Program-made: the position numbers and the translations under genes
Source: Stenotrophomonas maltophilia
Lineage (GTDB): Bacteria; Pseudomonadota; Gammaproteobacteria; Xanthomonadales; Xanthomonadaceae
Reading direction: 5' to 3'
Assembly: GCF_003970865.1 (NCBI RefSeq)
Contig: NZ_RXLZ01000011.1
Span: forward strand, 1-64,000
Length of the DNA: 64,000 nt
Shown: positions 55,856-64,000 of the stretch, piece after piece
Layout: the number at the start of each line of letters is the position of its first letter
Numbering within the stretch: position 1 is the stretch's first letter
The notes under the pieces: generated by a model
What the model saw: the letters and a program-made list of their open reading frames with translations, nothing else
Databases searched by the model: none
Told to the model about the DNA's origin: nothing

Positions 55856-56218
55856 ATGAAGACCTCGACCCGATTGCTTGTGCTGGGCACCCTGCTGGCG
55901 GCTTCGTCGGTGGCCGGCGCGCAGACCTATGGGCCGCGCGATGAGGGACGCAAGTTCAACGACGGCAGCCGCGTGGTCTGCAAGAACGTGGAAGTGCAGC
56001 GCAACTCGCGCGATCCGAACCGCATCACGGGTACCGCTACCGGCGCAGTGATCGGTGGCCTGCTGGGCAACCAGGTGGGCGGCGGCAACGGCAAGAAGCT
56101 TGCAACCGTGGCCGGTGCCGTGGCCGGCGGTGCGGCCGGCCGCCAGATCCAGGGCAACAGCCAGCAGAAGAACGGCGACCGCGTGGTTGAACGCCGCTGC
56201 GAACGCGTCTACCGCTGA
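55856..56218 (+). CDS. Exported glycine-zipper 2TM-domain protein
   Basis: A 120-residue protein with signal peptide (LLVLGTLLAASSVAGAQ, cleavage about residue 23). A glycine-zipper segment follows (GTATGAVIGGLLGNQVGGGN, then AGAVAGGAAGRQIQG) as in Rickettsia 17-kDa-antigen-like outer membrane proteins. Cys before and after the zipper (VVCKN, RRCER) may pair. ATG 55856 is chosen because AGGAG lies 6 bases upstream; ATG 55850 would be too close. Confidence 0.82.
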   Translation: MKTSTRLLVLGTLLAASSVAGAQTYGPRDEGRKFNDGSRVVCKNVEVQRNSRDPNRITGTATGAVIGGLLGNQVGGGNGKKLATVAGAVAGGAAGRQIQGNSQQKNGDRVVERRCERVYR

Positions 56219-56298
56219 TCGGTCGCTGCCGGACCCCGTTTCCCCTTCCACACCGCAGTACTCGAACGCCGGCTCCACGCCGGCGTTCGTCGTTATGG

Positions 56299-56375
56299 AA
56301 AAAGGGGACGGAGGGAATTAAGTCGCAATTCCCCCAACCGACCGTTTACGACTTAATCCCCTCCGTCCCCTTTTT
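56299..56375. repeat. Long inverted repeat acting as shared gene end
   Basis: Left arm 56299-56325 starts AAAAAGGGGACGGAGGGAAT and right arm 56349-56375 is its reverse complement with a single mismatch over 27 bases. Each arm ends in five A or T on its outer side, so it can act as a bidirectional terminator. The right arm encodes the last codons (KGTEGIKS-stop) of the ABC permease on the minus strand. Confidence 0.8.
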
Positions 56376-57473
56376 CGCGAGGAGGCGCCAGGTGGCGAGG
56401 CTGCCGTAGAGCAGCAGCAGGGCGGTGAGGGTGATCAGTTCGTGGCCGACTTCGGCCAGGCTGGCGTCCATCTGGTTCAGGCGCACCATCAGGTTGATGC
56501 CGGAGGTGGTCGGCAGCAGCTGCGCCAGCCAGACCAGTGGTTGTGGCGTCATCACTGCCGGCCATGACAGGTTGGCCAGGAAGAACAGCGGGATCGAGGT
56601 GGCGATGATGTACTGGAAGGCGCGTTCGCGGGTGCGGAAGAAACTGCCGACGAACAGCCCAAAGGCCACCGTGGCGGCGATGAACAGGGTGCCGCCGAGC
56701 AGCTGACCCAGTGGGTTGCCGCCGCGTGGATAGTCCTGCACCCAGGCGGTGAAACCGGCGTAGTAGAACAGGCCGAACAGGCCAATCAAGCCGAAGCCCA
56801 GTGCCATGCCGGCCAGCGTCGGCAGGTCGAAGCGCAGGCGCCGGCCGAGCGCGAGACGACGTCCACCCAGCAGCACGCCGATGCCCATCAACAGCGTCTG
56901 GTGCACGATCAGCTCGGCCACGCCGGGCACGATGGCGCTGCCATAGCCTTCCTGGGTGTTGTACAGCGGGCGCTGCACCAGGGTGACCGGTGGTGCCTGC
57001 GGCGCGCCCATGAAGGCCGCCTGGCCGACCACCGCCTCACGCCCGAACGCGCCCAGTGCATCGGCCACGCTGCCCAGCACCCAGCTGGCACGGCCCAGGT
57101 AGGCGCCGTTGCCGAGCAGCACCAATTTGGCCGGGTGGCCGCGCAGGATGTCGCGCTCCAGCTTGGCCGGGATCAGCACGATGCCCTCGGCGTGGCCGGC
57201 TTCCAGCTGCTGGCGCGCACTGTCGATGTCCGCCGGTTGCCCGACCACGCGTGCAACCCGCAGTGCATCGAGCTTTCGCAGCAGCTCGCGGCTGGTCGCG
57301 CTGTGGTCTTCGTCCACCACCAGCACCGGCAGGTTGCCTGCCACCTGGTGGCGGTACGCGGCCGGGTAGAAGAAGGAATACAGGATCACCGCGCCGACCA
57401 TCACCACGATCGCGTAGCGGTCGCACAGCACCGCCATCAGGGTCTGCCGCAGGCTGCGCCAGAGTGCGCTCAT
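56346..57473 (-). CDS. ABC-2 type transporter permease (YhhJ/YbhR-like)
   Basis: A 375-residue protein with an N-terminal membrane helix (YAIVVMVGAVILYSFFYPAA), a large periplasmic domain and five further helices at the C-terminal half. LPVLVVDEDHSATSRELLRK and the ending SWPAVMTPQPLVWLAQLLPT are typical of ABC-2 permeases exporting drugs or polysaccharides. It starts at ATG 57473, overlapping the upstream permease gene by 4 bases. No ATPase gene is next to it in this window. Its C-terminus is encoded by an inverted repeat. Confidence 0.85.
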   Translation of the reverse strand: MSALWRSLRQTLMAVLCDRYAIVVMVGAVILYSFFYPAAYRHQVAGNLPVLVVDEDHSATSRELLRKLDALRVARVVGQPADIDSARQQLEAGHAEGIVLIPAKLERDILRGHPAKLVLLGNGAYLGRASWVLGSVADALGAFGREAVVGQAAFMGAPQAPPVTLVQRPLYNTQEGYGSAIVPGVAELIVHQTLLMGIGVLLGGRRLALGRRLRFDLPTLAGMALGFGLIGLFGLFYYAGFTAWVQDYPRGGNPLGQLLGGTLFIAATVAFGLFVGSFFRTRERAFQYIIATSIPLFFLANLSWPAVMTPQPLVWLAQLLPTTSGINLMVRLNQMDASLAEVGHELITLTALLLLYGSLATWRLLAKKGTEGIKS

Positions 57474-58657
57474 GCGTCGGCCCCTGCCGGTTGTGCGGCG
57501 GCAGGCGTGCGCGCAAAGGCGATCAGGCGCAGGCCGCCGATGCCACCGGCCACCACCGCCATCAACAACAGCGTGGCCAGCGGCCATACCGAAACCTGCA
57601 GCGGCGAACCGATGAACTGCTGCTGGGTCTGCAGCTTGATGTAGGCGCTGAGCGGCAGCAGCTGATGCCAGATGCGGGTGAACAGGGGGCCGTCCAGCAC
57701 CGGGAAGGTGGCACTGGAGAATGCCAGTGCAGTACCGATGGTGAGGCCGACCGCGGAAAGCGCAGTACCCATGTCGCGGGTAACGCCGACGAAGAACAAC
57801 GCGTAGGCGGCGGTGGCCAGATAGAACAGGGGCTGTGCGAGCAGCAGCAGGAGCACGCTGCCAGCCACACCATCGCCGCGCAGCCAAGCCAGGTAACCGA
57901 TGCCGAGCGCGCCATACAGCGAGAACAGCAGGATGTACGGCGCGACCTTGCCGGCAATCGCCGACCACGGCGTGCGGCCCAGCCAGGCGGGCAGGGTACC
58001 GTCGCGGATCTCGCGGCCGAGGCTGCCGGCCACCGCAAGTGCCAGCACCAGCGACAGCACCGCCGGGAAGATCAATGGCAGCAGGAACAACTCGTAGCTG
58101 CGCGCAGGGTTGTAGAGGATGTCCGACTGCACTGCGATCGGCGCCGCGCGCAGCTTGCCCGGGCCGACCTGCAGGCCGATGCGCTCGCGCAGCAGGCGTG
58201 CGTTCCACGCCGAGACCGCGTCGCCGATATCGCGCGCCGCAGATTGGCCGGTGGTCATGTAGGTAGCGTTGTAATAGGCGAACACCGTGCCCTGGCGTCC
58301 ACGCAACGCCTGCCGGGTGACGTCGCGCGGCACCAGCACGATGGCGAACACATCCAGGCTGCGCAGCTGCGAACGCGCGTCTTCCATGTCCACGGGCTGG
58401 CTGGCGACACGCACTCCCGGGCTGGCGTCGAGCATGCGTAGCAGCAGGCGGCTGTCACTGCTGTGGTCGAGGTCGACCACGGCGATCGGGATGTCGCGCA
58501 TCACCGAGGGCGTGAACATCCACGCCATCACCACCAGCATCAGCAGCGGCAGCACGGTGACCAGCATCAGATCCGCACGATTGCCGCGCAGCGAACGATG
58601 CTCGCGCCGCCAGGAGGCGGCGAAGCCGCCTTGGCCGGGGCTCAGTGCTGGGGCCAT
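57470..58657 (-). CDS. ABC-2 type transporter permease, second copy
   Basis: A 395-residue paralogue of the preceding gene with the same layout: helix LMLVTVLPLLMLVVMAWMF, a periplasmic domain starting IPIAVVDLDHSSDSRLLLR, then five helices. The ATG at 58657 lies within the end of the HlyD-like gene (16-base overlap). Two paired permeases plus an HlyD and a TolC protein would form a tripartite export system. The ATPase must come from elsewhere, or the permeases work differently. Confidence 0.83.
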   Translation of the reverse strand: MAPALSPGQGGFAASWRREHRSLRGNRADLMLVTVLPLLMLVVMAWMFTPSVMRDIPIAVVDLDHSSDSRLLLRMLDASPGVRVASQPVDMEDARSQLRSLDVFAIVLVPRDVTRQALRGRQGTVFAYYNATYMTTGQSAARDIGDAVSAWNARLLRERIGLQVGPGKLRAAPIAVQSDILYNPARSYELFLLPLIFPAVLSLVLALAVAGSLGREIRDGTLPAWLGRTPWSAIAGKVAPYILLFSLYGALGIGYLAWLRGDGVAGSVLLLLLAQPLFYLATAAYALFFVGVTRDMGTALSAVGLTIGTALAFSSATFPVLDGPLFTRIWHQLLPLSAYIKLQTQQQFIGSPLQVSVWPLATLLLMAVVAGGIGGLRLIAFARTPAAAQPAGADA

Positions 58658-59655
58658 GCGAACAGCACGCTCATGCCAGGGCGGAAGCCCTCGATGCGGC
58701 GTACCGGGCGCACCCGCACCTCGAAGCTGCGGACGTCGTAGCCGGACGACTGGCGGGTGGTGCGCCAGGTTGCATAGTCGCCGGCCGGATTGATGAAGTA
58801 GACCTCGAACTCGCCGTCCAGGCCGAGTGCCGGCACGCTGCCCTGCAGCTTGCTGCCGACCTTCAGGCCCTGCATCTGCGATTCGCGCAGGTTCATCGCC
58901 ACCCACATGCGGTCGATGTCGACCAGGGTGAACACCGGGTAGCCGGCCGGCACCAGTTCGCCCGGGTCGGCCATGCGCTTGTTGATCTCGCCGGCCACCG
59001 GCGCGCGCCCTTCCACTTCGGCACGCGCGGCGTTGACTTCGGCCACCGCGCCCTGTGCCTGCTGCACCTGGCCCTGCGCGGCACGCTTGTCCTGCTCGCG
59101 TGCGCCGGCCAATGCCATGTCGTACTGCGCGCGGGCGGCACGGGCCAGTTCGCGCGAACTGGTGGCCTGGGCATGCGCTTCATCGCGCTTCTGCCGGGTC
59201 ATCACCCCTTCGTTGAACAGGTTCTGCACGCGCCGGTAGGTGGCTTCGGCCAGCGTTGCACCGGCTTCGGCCCGCTTCCAGTTCGCTTCGGCGGCGCGGA
59301 TGTCTTCGCTGCGCGCGCCTTCGTCGGCCTTGTCGGCCACGGCTTGTGCGGCGGCCAGGGCGCCGTGCGCCTGCTGTTCCTTGGCGGTCACTTCGGGGCT
59401 GTCGAGCAGGAACAGCACCTGCCCGGGCTGCACGCGGTCGCCCTCGCGCACCTTCAGTTCGGCCACGCGCGCGGTGATCTTGGCGGCCACGTTGATGGTG
59501 TCCGCATCGGCCATGCCCTGGATCTGGTCGGCCGGACTGCGCCAGGCCAGCCACAGGCCGAGCACCACCACGACCAGCAGCACCACTATCAGGATCGGGC
59601 CCAGGCGGCGCTTGGCCGGGGGCGTCGTCGCATCGTCGTGCAGCACATCACTCAT
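58642..59655 (-). CDS. HlyD-family membrane fusion protein
   Basis: A 337-residue periplasmic adaptor with one N-terminal membrane anchor (LGPILIVVLLVVVVLGLWLA, residue 18-37). Biotinyl-lipoyl-like halves (ITARVAELKVREGDRVQPGQ; EVEGRAPVAGEI) flank a coiled-coil hairpin (about 95-210), and a beta-barrel follows with PAGYPVFTLVDIDRMWV. It links the two permeases to the TolC-like protein and overlaps it by 8 bases. Confidence 0.9.
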   Translation of the reverse strand: MSDVLHDDATTPPAKRRLGPILIVVLLVVVVLGLWLAWRSPADQIQGMADADTINVAAKITARVAELKVREGDRVQPGQVLFLLDSPEVTAKEQQAHGALAAAQAVADKADEGARSEDIRAAEANWKRAEAGATLAEATYRRVQNLFNEGVMTRQKRDEAHAQATSSRELARAARAQYDMALAGAREQDKRAAQGQVQQAQGAVAEVNAARAEVEGRAPVAGEINKRMADPGELVPAGYPVFTLVDIDRMWVAMNLRESQMQGLKVGSKLQGSVPALGLDGEFEVYFINPAGDYATWRTTRQSSGYDVRSFEVRVRPVRRIEGFRPGMSVLFAWPQH

Positions 59656-61054
59656 GGTCGATCACCTCGTCCGCACGCCGCCGGAACTCTTCGAAACGGT
59701 CCATCTGCCCACTGACCTCCAGCAACTGTGCCAGCGCAATATCGTATTGGTAGGCGGCCTGCGCGCGCTCGACACGGGCGCCACCGAGGCCGAGCCGCGC
59801 GTCGATCACATCCAGCGAGGTGGCCTGGCCTTCGCGGAACGCCAGCTCCTGCAGGCGCAGGTTTTCCTGTGCCTGGGCGATGCTGCTGTCGAGCAGCACG
59901 TACTGCTGGCGCGCGGTTTCCAGTTCGTTCCAGGCCTTGCGCACGCCCAGCGCGACCTGGTTCTCGGCCTCTCGCAGGCCGGCTTCGGCTTGTTCCTGCT
60001 GCGCACGCGCGGCGCTGATCTGCGCCGGCCGCGAGTTCGGCGACAGGAAGGTGTACTTCAGGCCGATGCCGAACGCCCAGTCCGGATCGGTCAGCATCTC
60101 GTCGCGGCGGCGGAAGTCGTACTGGCCGAAAGCGAAGATCTGCGGCTTCAGCTTGGCCTGCTGCACGCGCACGCCCTGTTCGGCCTGCGCCACCATCGCC
60201 CGCAGGCGTGCGATCTGCGGCTGGCGCGCCTGCGCCGTGCGCTCGAAGCTGGCCACCGGTTCCAGCGGCACGCGCTGCACGAACAGCGGCGACACCGGCT
60301 GTACCTCGCCACCACTGCGCAGCAGCGTGGACAGCGCGGCCTTCAGCGTGGCCAGGTCGTTCACCGTCTTCTGGTACTCGCGCTCGGCCTTGTCGCGGGC
60401 CACGGTGGCCTGCAGGCGCTGCGCACGGGTGGCGAAGCCCTCGCGTTCCAGCTTCTCCGCATCGGACAGGTGGCGGTTGAGGCCATCGCGTACGTCGCGG
60501 CGCACATCCACTGCCTGCTCGGCCAGACGCTGGCCGAAATAGGCCTGGGCCAGCTGCACGGTCAGCGATTGGCGCTGAGCCTCGCGCTCGGCACTGGCCT
60601 GTTCGTGGGCAGCGCTGGCGGCACGTTGCGCGGCCGGAATCACGCCGCCGGTGTACAGCGGCAGCACCGCGGTGACCACGGGGCGGGTACGCCAGTCGCG
60701 TTCGGTGAATGACAGCGGCGAGTCGATGCCATAGGCCTCGGCGACAGGCGCCAGCGAACCCAGTGGCAGGGTAAGGGTCTTCTGGAACTGCAGCCGGCGC
60801 ACTTCGCCGGTGATTTCCGGCAGGCGCAGCAGGCGGGTGGCGTCCTGCAGGTCCTGCTTGTTGCGCACCGCTGCATCGGCGGCGGCCAGTGCATCGGAGA
60901 CCTGTTCCAGGCGCTGCCGTGCCTGCTCCCAATCCAATGCCGGTGCATCGGTGAGGGACTGCGCCGATGTGGCGAACGGCAGGCAGGCCGCCAGAGCCAT
61001 GCCGGCCACGCCCATGGCGCTGCGCATCCTTGTCCGTCGGCGGCTCACGCGCAT
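59648..61054 (-). CDS. TolC-family outer membrane efflux protein
   Basis: A 468-residue outer membrane channel with signal peptide (MGVAGMALAACLPFATSAQ, cleavage about residue 32) and two repeats of coiled helices with beta strands (VVTAVLPLYTGGVIPAAQRA; PDWAFGIGLKYTFLSP). First gene of the four-gene export operon (TolC, HlyD, permease, permease). The start ATG 61054 is the longest; in-frame ATGs 8 and 13 codons later are possible. Confidence 0.9.
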   Translation of the reverse strand: MRVSRRRTRMRSAMGVAGMALAACLPFATSAQSLTDAPALDWEQARQRLEQVSDALAAADAAVRNKQDLQDATRLLRLPEITGEVRRLQFQKTLTLPLGSLAPVAEAYGIDSPLSFTERDWRTRPVVTAVLPLYTGGVIPAAQRAASAAHEQASAEREAQRQSLTVQLAQAYFGQRLAEQAVDVRRDVRDGLNRHLSDAEKLEREGFATRAQRLQATVARDKAEREYQKTVNDLATLKAALSTLLRSGGEVQPVSPLFVQRVPLEPVASFERTAQARQPQIARLRAMVAQAEQGVRVQQAKLKPQIFAFGQYDFRRRDEMLTDPDWAFGIGLKYTFLSPNSRPAQISAARAQQEQAEAGLREAENQVALGVRKAWNELETARQQYVLLDSSIAQAQENLRLQELAFREGQATSLDVIDARLGLGGARVERAQAAYQYDIALAQLLEVSGQMDRFEEFRRRADEVIDHE

Positions 61055-61132
61055 GCCGTTCCTGTGGTGAAGAAGTGGGCAAACGGTAGTGGTCGGCGTG
61101 TGAAGCCCGGGTCTGCGGTCATTGGATCGTCC

Positions 61133-62026
61133 TCAACGAAGGGTGCCGCTGGCCGCAGTGCGCAGCGCCTGGGTGATGTGCTGCAGCGTGCTTGAACGCA
61201 CGGCGGCATGCTGCCAGTACAGCGGCACATCGAGCCAGCGGCGGGGTTCCAGTACCACCACGCGTCCGGCGCGTACAGCAGGCGCGACCAGCGTTTCCGG
61301 GGCCATGCCCCAGCCGAGTCCGCACGCGGCAGCTTCGACGAAACCGGTGGAGGAGGGCAGATAGTGTAACGGTGGTTGCAGCCGCGCGCGGGTCAGCCGC
61401 CGCACGAAGCGCCATTGCAGTTCATCCTTGCGGTTGAACACCAGCATCGGTGCGCGCGCCAAGGCTGCGGCCTGCATGCCATCGCTGAAGTACTGGCGGG
61501 CGAAGCCGGGGGAGGCGATGGCGTGGTAGCGCATCGCGCCGAGCGGGTGCACGTTGCAGCCCTTCACCGGCTGGCTTTCGGCGGTGACTGCACCCAGCAC
61601 ACTGCCGTCGCGCAGCAGTTGCAGAGTGTGGTCCTGGTCGTCCATGCGCAGGTCGAACAGGTAGCCGTGACGTTGGTGCAGGTCGGCGATGGCGGGCACG
61701 AACCAGGTATCGAGCGAGTCGTCGTTGACCGCCAAGGGGATCGGCGTGCGCGCAGCGTCACTGCCGCGTTCGGGCAGCAGTTCGGCCACTGCCTCGGCCT
61801 CCAGCGCCTGCATCGGCCGTACTCGGCGCAGCAGTGCTTCACCGGAGGTGGTGGGCCGGCACGGTGCCTGGCGCACCACCAGCACCTGGCCAAGGCGGTC
61901 CTCCAGGGCCTTGATCCGTTGCGACAGTGCCGACGGGCTGATCGACAGCCGGCGTGCGGCGGCCTCGAAGCTGCCTTCTTCCAGCACTGCAGCAAATGCG
62001 GACAGTTGCGGATGTACCAGGTCCAT
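61133..62026 (-). CDS. argP: LysR-type regulator ArgP-like
   Basis: A 297-residue transcription regulator. The N-terminal winged helix (FAAVLEEGSFEAAARRLSIS, then SALSQRIKALEDRLGQVLV) and a periplasmic-binding-like effector domain are as in ArgP/LysG. It is divergent from a LysE/ArgO-type exporter, exactly the pairing known for ArgP-argO and LysG-lysE, so it probably activates that gene in response to arginine or lysine. Confidence 0.88.
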   Translation of the reverse strand: MDLVHPQLSAFAAVLEEGSFEAAARRLSISPSALSQRIKALEDRLGQVLVVRQAPCRPTTSGEALLRRVRPMQALEAEAVAELLPERGSDAARTPIPLAVNDDSLDTWFVPAIADLHQRHGYLFDLRMDDQDHTLQLLRDGSVLGAVTAESQPVKGCNVHPLGAMRYHAIASPGFARQYFSDGMQAAALARAPMLVFNRKDELQWRFVRRLTRARLQPPLHYLPSSTGFVEAAACGLGWGMAPETLVAPAVRAGRVVVLEPRRWLDVPLYWQHAAVRSSTLQHITQALRTAASGTLR

Positions 62027-62042
62027 GCCAGCACCTCTTCAG

Positions 62043-62067
62043 TTTTTCTGCACAGGATAAAGAAAAA
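62043..62067. promoter_or_regulatory. LysR-type binding site between argP-like and lysE-like genes
   Basis: TTTTTCT (62043-62049) and AGAAAAA (62061-62067) form a perfect 7-bp inverted repeat with T-N11-A spacing, the standard LysR motif. It lies midway between the two divergent start codons. Confidence 0.65.
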
Positions 62068-62132
62068 TCAGATTGTCTTAACGCGTCCGTTGGCCGCACC
62101 CTGCGCATCCCTTCGCTGCCTGGCCTGTCCTG

Positions 62133-62753
62133 ATGTGGATTGCCGCTACCGCCGCCGGCCTGTTCGCAGGTGCCGGCCTGATCATCGCCATCGGCGCGCA
62201 GAACGCCTTCGTGCTGCGCCAGGGCCTGCAGCAGCGCCATGTGGGGAGGGTAGTGCTGGCCTGCGCAGGTGCGGACATCGCGCTGATCCTTGCCGGCGTT
62301 GGCGGCATGGGCGCGCTGGTGCTGCAGTGGCCGCTGCTGCTTCAGGTGCTGCGTTTCGGTGGCGCGGCCTTCCTGCTCTGGTATGGCCTGCAGGCAGGGC
62401 TACGCGCGTGGCGAGGTGGCAGCGCGCTGGCCGCCGCCGAGGCGCAGGGCGACAGTGGGCGCCAGGTACTGCTGACCTGCCTGGCCTTCACCCTGCTCAA
62501 CCCGCACGTCTACCTGGACACGGTGGTGTTGCTCGGCAGCCTGTCCACGCGCTATCCGGGCGATCTGCGCTGGGCCTTTGCCGCCGGTGCGTGCGTGGCC
62601 AGTGTGGCCTGGTTCTGCACGTTGGGCTACGGCGCGCGCCTGTTGCAGCCGGTGTTCCGCAGGCCGAGCGCCTGGCGTGTGCTGGATGGAGGTGTGGCGG
62701 TCTTCATGTTCTGCCTGGCGACGTTGTTGCTGTTGCGTCCGTTATCACCATGA
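62133..62753 (+). CDS. LysE/ArgO-type amino acid exporter
   Basis: A 206-residue inner-membrane protein with about six hydrophobic helices. GLIIAIGAQNAFVLRQGLQQ is the family signature, and TLLNPHVYLDTVVLLGSLST is the second. It exports arginine or lysine, or their toxic analogues. The start is ATG 62133. Confidence 0.9.
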   Translation: MWIAATAAGLFAGAGLIIAIGAQNAFVLRQGLQQRHVGRVVLACAGADIALILAGVGGMGALVLQWPLLLQVLRFGGAAFLLWYGLQAGLRAWRGGSALAAAEAQGDSGRQVLLTCLAFTLLNPHVYLDTVVLLGSLSTRYPGDLRWAFAAGACVASVAWFCTLGYGARLLQPVFRRPSAWRVLDGGVAVFMFCLATLLLLRPLSP

Positions 62754-62803
62754 GTGCGCGGTCGGGTACCGCGCGCTTGAGTCGTACTCCGTGCATACAT
62801 CGA

Positions 62804-64000
62804 TCACAGCGGGAGCTCCCATTGCAGGCGAAGGCTGGGTACGGAACGCCGGGTGTTGCGAAGTACCTGCGACCCGCCTTCGTCGAAACGCCACTGGCCG
62901 GTCTCGATGTCCTGCGCCAACAGGTTCGAGGCGGTCAAGCGCAGCTTGCCGTGCCGCTCGGTTGCGTACTGTGCCCAGGCTTCCAGTTCGCGTCGATAGG
63001 ACGTGATGTCCAGCTCGCTCAGGCTGTAACGTATTCTGCCTCCGCTGCGATGGGTGTAGGCCAGGCCGCTGCTCCAGCGCGATGAGATGCGGTAATCGAG
63101 CGACGCACTGGCGGTGAATGGCACCTGGTCTTCAATCCGATTGTCAGGCCCGGGAAGATCCCTGACCCGGGAGTGGTTCCAGGTGGCGTTGCCGCGCAGC
63201 TCGATATCCGGCCCTCTGCGGTACAGACGTGCCAGCGGCATCCTGCCATCCATCTCGATTCCCCAGGCCATGGCGCGGGTACCGTTGACCGGCGTCGATA
63301 ACCAGCGCCCATCACGTAGCACCGTTTCATTGCGGATCGGTGCATCGATGCGACGCAGGTAGCCGCCGATGCTTCCTTGAGTGCCTTCACTGCCGTGCAT
63401 TTCCCAAGCCGCATCCAGACCCCACGCCAGTTCCGGACGCAGCGATGGATTCCCGATCTCGTCGGGGTTCAGTGGGCGGTTGTTGGTAGAGGTGTACGGA
63501 CGCGGGACAAGCGAGCGCAGCGCTGGTGCGCGGAAGCTGCGGCTCAATGAGACCCGTAGCTGGTCCTTGCCCTTTGCACGCTTCCACAGGCCCTGCAGGA
63601 CCGGCGTGAACACGCTGGCACGGTGACGCGTCGTGGCGAAATTCCGACCTTCGCTGCGGGTCTGCAGTTGTTCCCAGCGACCGCCGACGTAGAAGGCACT
63701 GCGCGCGCCCCAAGGAAACTCATCCTGCGCGTACAGCGCCACGCGATGCAGCCGCGCATCGAAGGAGAGGTCGCTGACCGTCGACGGTTCGCTGGGGGAA
63801 GAATGCAATTGCTGCACTCGGGATTCACGCCGCGAGTCCATGCTGCTTTCAGCACCGACCTGCAGTGTATGGCGGCCCCACGCCGGCAGGGTCCACTTCA
63901 CGCGGGTGGTGCCACCCAGCACGTGCAGCTTCGCATCGGTGCGATCGAAAAGATTATCCTGTTGTGCCTCATCCTGTCCTTGTTCGCGAAAGCGGTAGTC
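62804..64000 (-). CDS. TonB-dependent receptor, C-terminal part (cut by window end)
   Basis: The frame is open from the window edge to the stop at 62804, giving the last 398 residues of an outer-membrane beta-barrel. SLSRSFRAPALRSLVPRPYT, NPSLRPELAWGLDAAWEMHG and a terminal strand ending LRLQWELPL (aromatic/hydrophobic end as needed for BAM) mark the TonB receptor fold. The plug domain and TonB box lie outside the window, so the ligand (often a siderophore or metal complex) cannot be judged. Confidence 0.88.
   Translation of the reverse strand, partial: DYRFREQGQDEAQQDNLFDRTDAKLHVLGGTTRVKWTLPAWGRHTLQVGAESSMDSRRESRVQQLHSSPSEPSTVSDLSFDARLHRVALYAQDEFPWGARSAFYVGGRWEQLQTRSEGRNFATTRHRASVFTPVLQGLWKRAKGKDQLRVSLSRSFRAPALRSLVPRPYTSTNNRPLNPDEIGNPSLRPELAWGLDAAWEMHGSEGTQGSIGGYLRRIDAPIRNETVLRDGRWLSTPVNGTRAMAWGIEMDGRMPLARLYRRGPDIELRGNATWNHSRVRDLPGPDNRIEDQVPFTASASLDYRISSRWSSGLAYTHRSGGRIRYSLSELDITSYRRELEAWAQYATERHGKLRLTASNLLAQDIETGQWRFDEGGSQVLRNTRRSVPSLRLQWELPL

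Noticed and set aside
57422-58208. Extension of the first ABC permease to a 620-residue fusion
   Set aside because: The upstream part is an out-of-frame reading of the second permease gene; ATG 57473 gives a normal family length.
57056-58441. 461-codon plus-strand frame opposite the ABC permeases
   Set aside because: Arg/Gln-rich shadow frame; permease features are clear on the minus strand.

Overview
The window is a high-GC gammaproteobacterial chromosome segment, most likely from the Stenotrophomonas maltophilia group (Xanthomonadaceae). The main pointers are many copies of the GTAG-headed palindrome 'GTAGTGCCGGCCGCTGGCCGGCA' (SMAG-type repeats known from S. maltophilia), housekeeping blocks in normal order (ffh; rpsP-rimM-trmD-rplS; cyoABCD; radA; mutS), and xanthomonad-like protein sequences. 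Names rest on reading motifs by eye; no database search was run.

Region 1 (1-6549) looks like the right part of a genomic island. It starts with poly-T tracts and a lower-GC dCTP-deaminase-like gene, then carries a complete type I restriction-modification operon in the order hsdM-hsdS-hsdR with 4-bp overlaps. It ends at a 3' fragment of a tRNA-Thr(CGU) gene, a classic integration site.

Region 2 (6550-15061) is the most unusual part: an array of small Rhs-type toxin-immunity cassettes. Three cassettes share a block of about 760 bp: tRNA-Thr 3' fragment, tRNA terminator, SMAG repeat, leader, and a short exported protein with only the last ~110 residues of an Rhs core. Each block is followed by an unrelated toxin-like tip and a different immunity-like gene. 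Recognisable tips are GIY-YIG-like (6800-7801), HEMGH metalloprotease-like but interrupted by a stop codon (8382-9398), and His-rich Ntox24-like (11632-12648). Two more modules are degenerate or lack their 5' part (10222-11111 and 13215-14239), and one orphan and one frameshifted immunity-like gene follow (14411-15061).

Region 3 (15415-21009) is a single large exported Rhs/YD-repeat shell protein of 1864 residues. It ends in six FN3-like modules and has neither the conserved Rhs core nor a toxin tip. Those are exactly the parts supplied by the separate upstream cassettes, so shell and tips appear physically split.

Region 4 (21010-64000) is mostly ordinary chromosome: a GyrI-like protein, cytochrome bo3 oxidase, an MHYT-GGDEF-EAL protein, RadA, a divergent Hsp90-like ATPase with a TPR partner, a CcsA/YpjD-like protein, Ffh, a nitronate monooxygenase-like enzyme with a class IV aminotransferase, the rpsP operon, a MATE exporter, Hsp15, catalase, MutS, an O-antigen-ligase-like protein with a glycosyltransferase, a barstar-like protein, a chemoreceptor behind a sigma-28-type promoter, a four-gene ABC/HlyD/TolC export operon, a divergent ArgP-like/LysE-like pair, and a TonB-dependent receptor cut by the window end.
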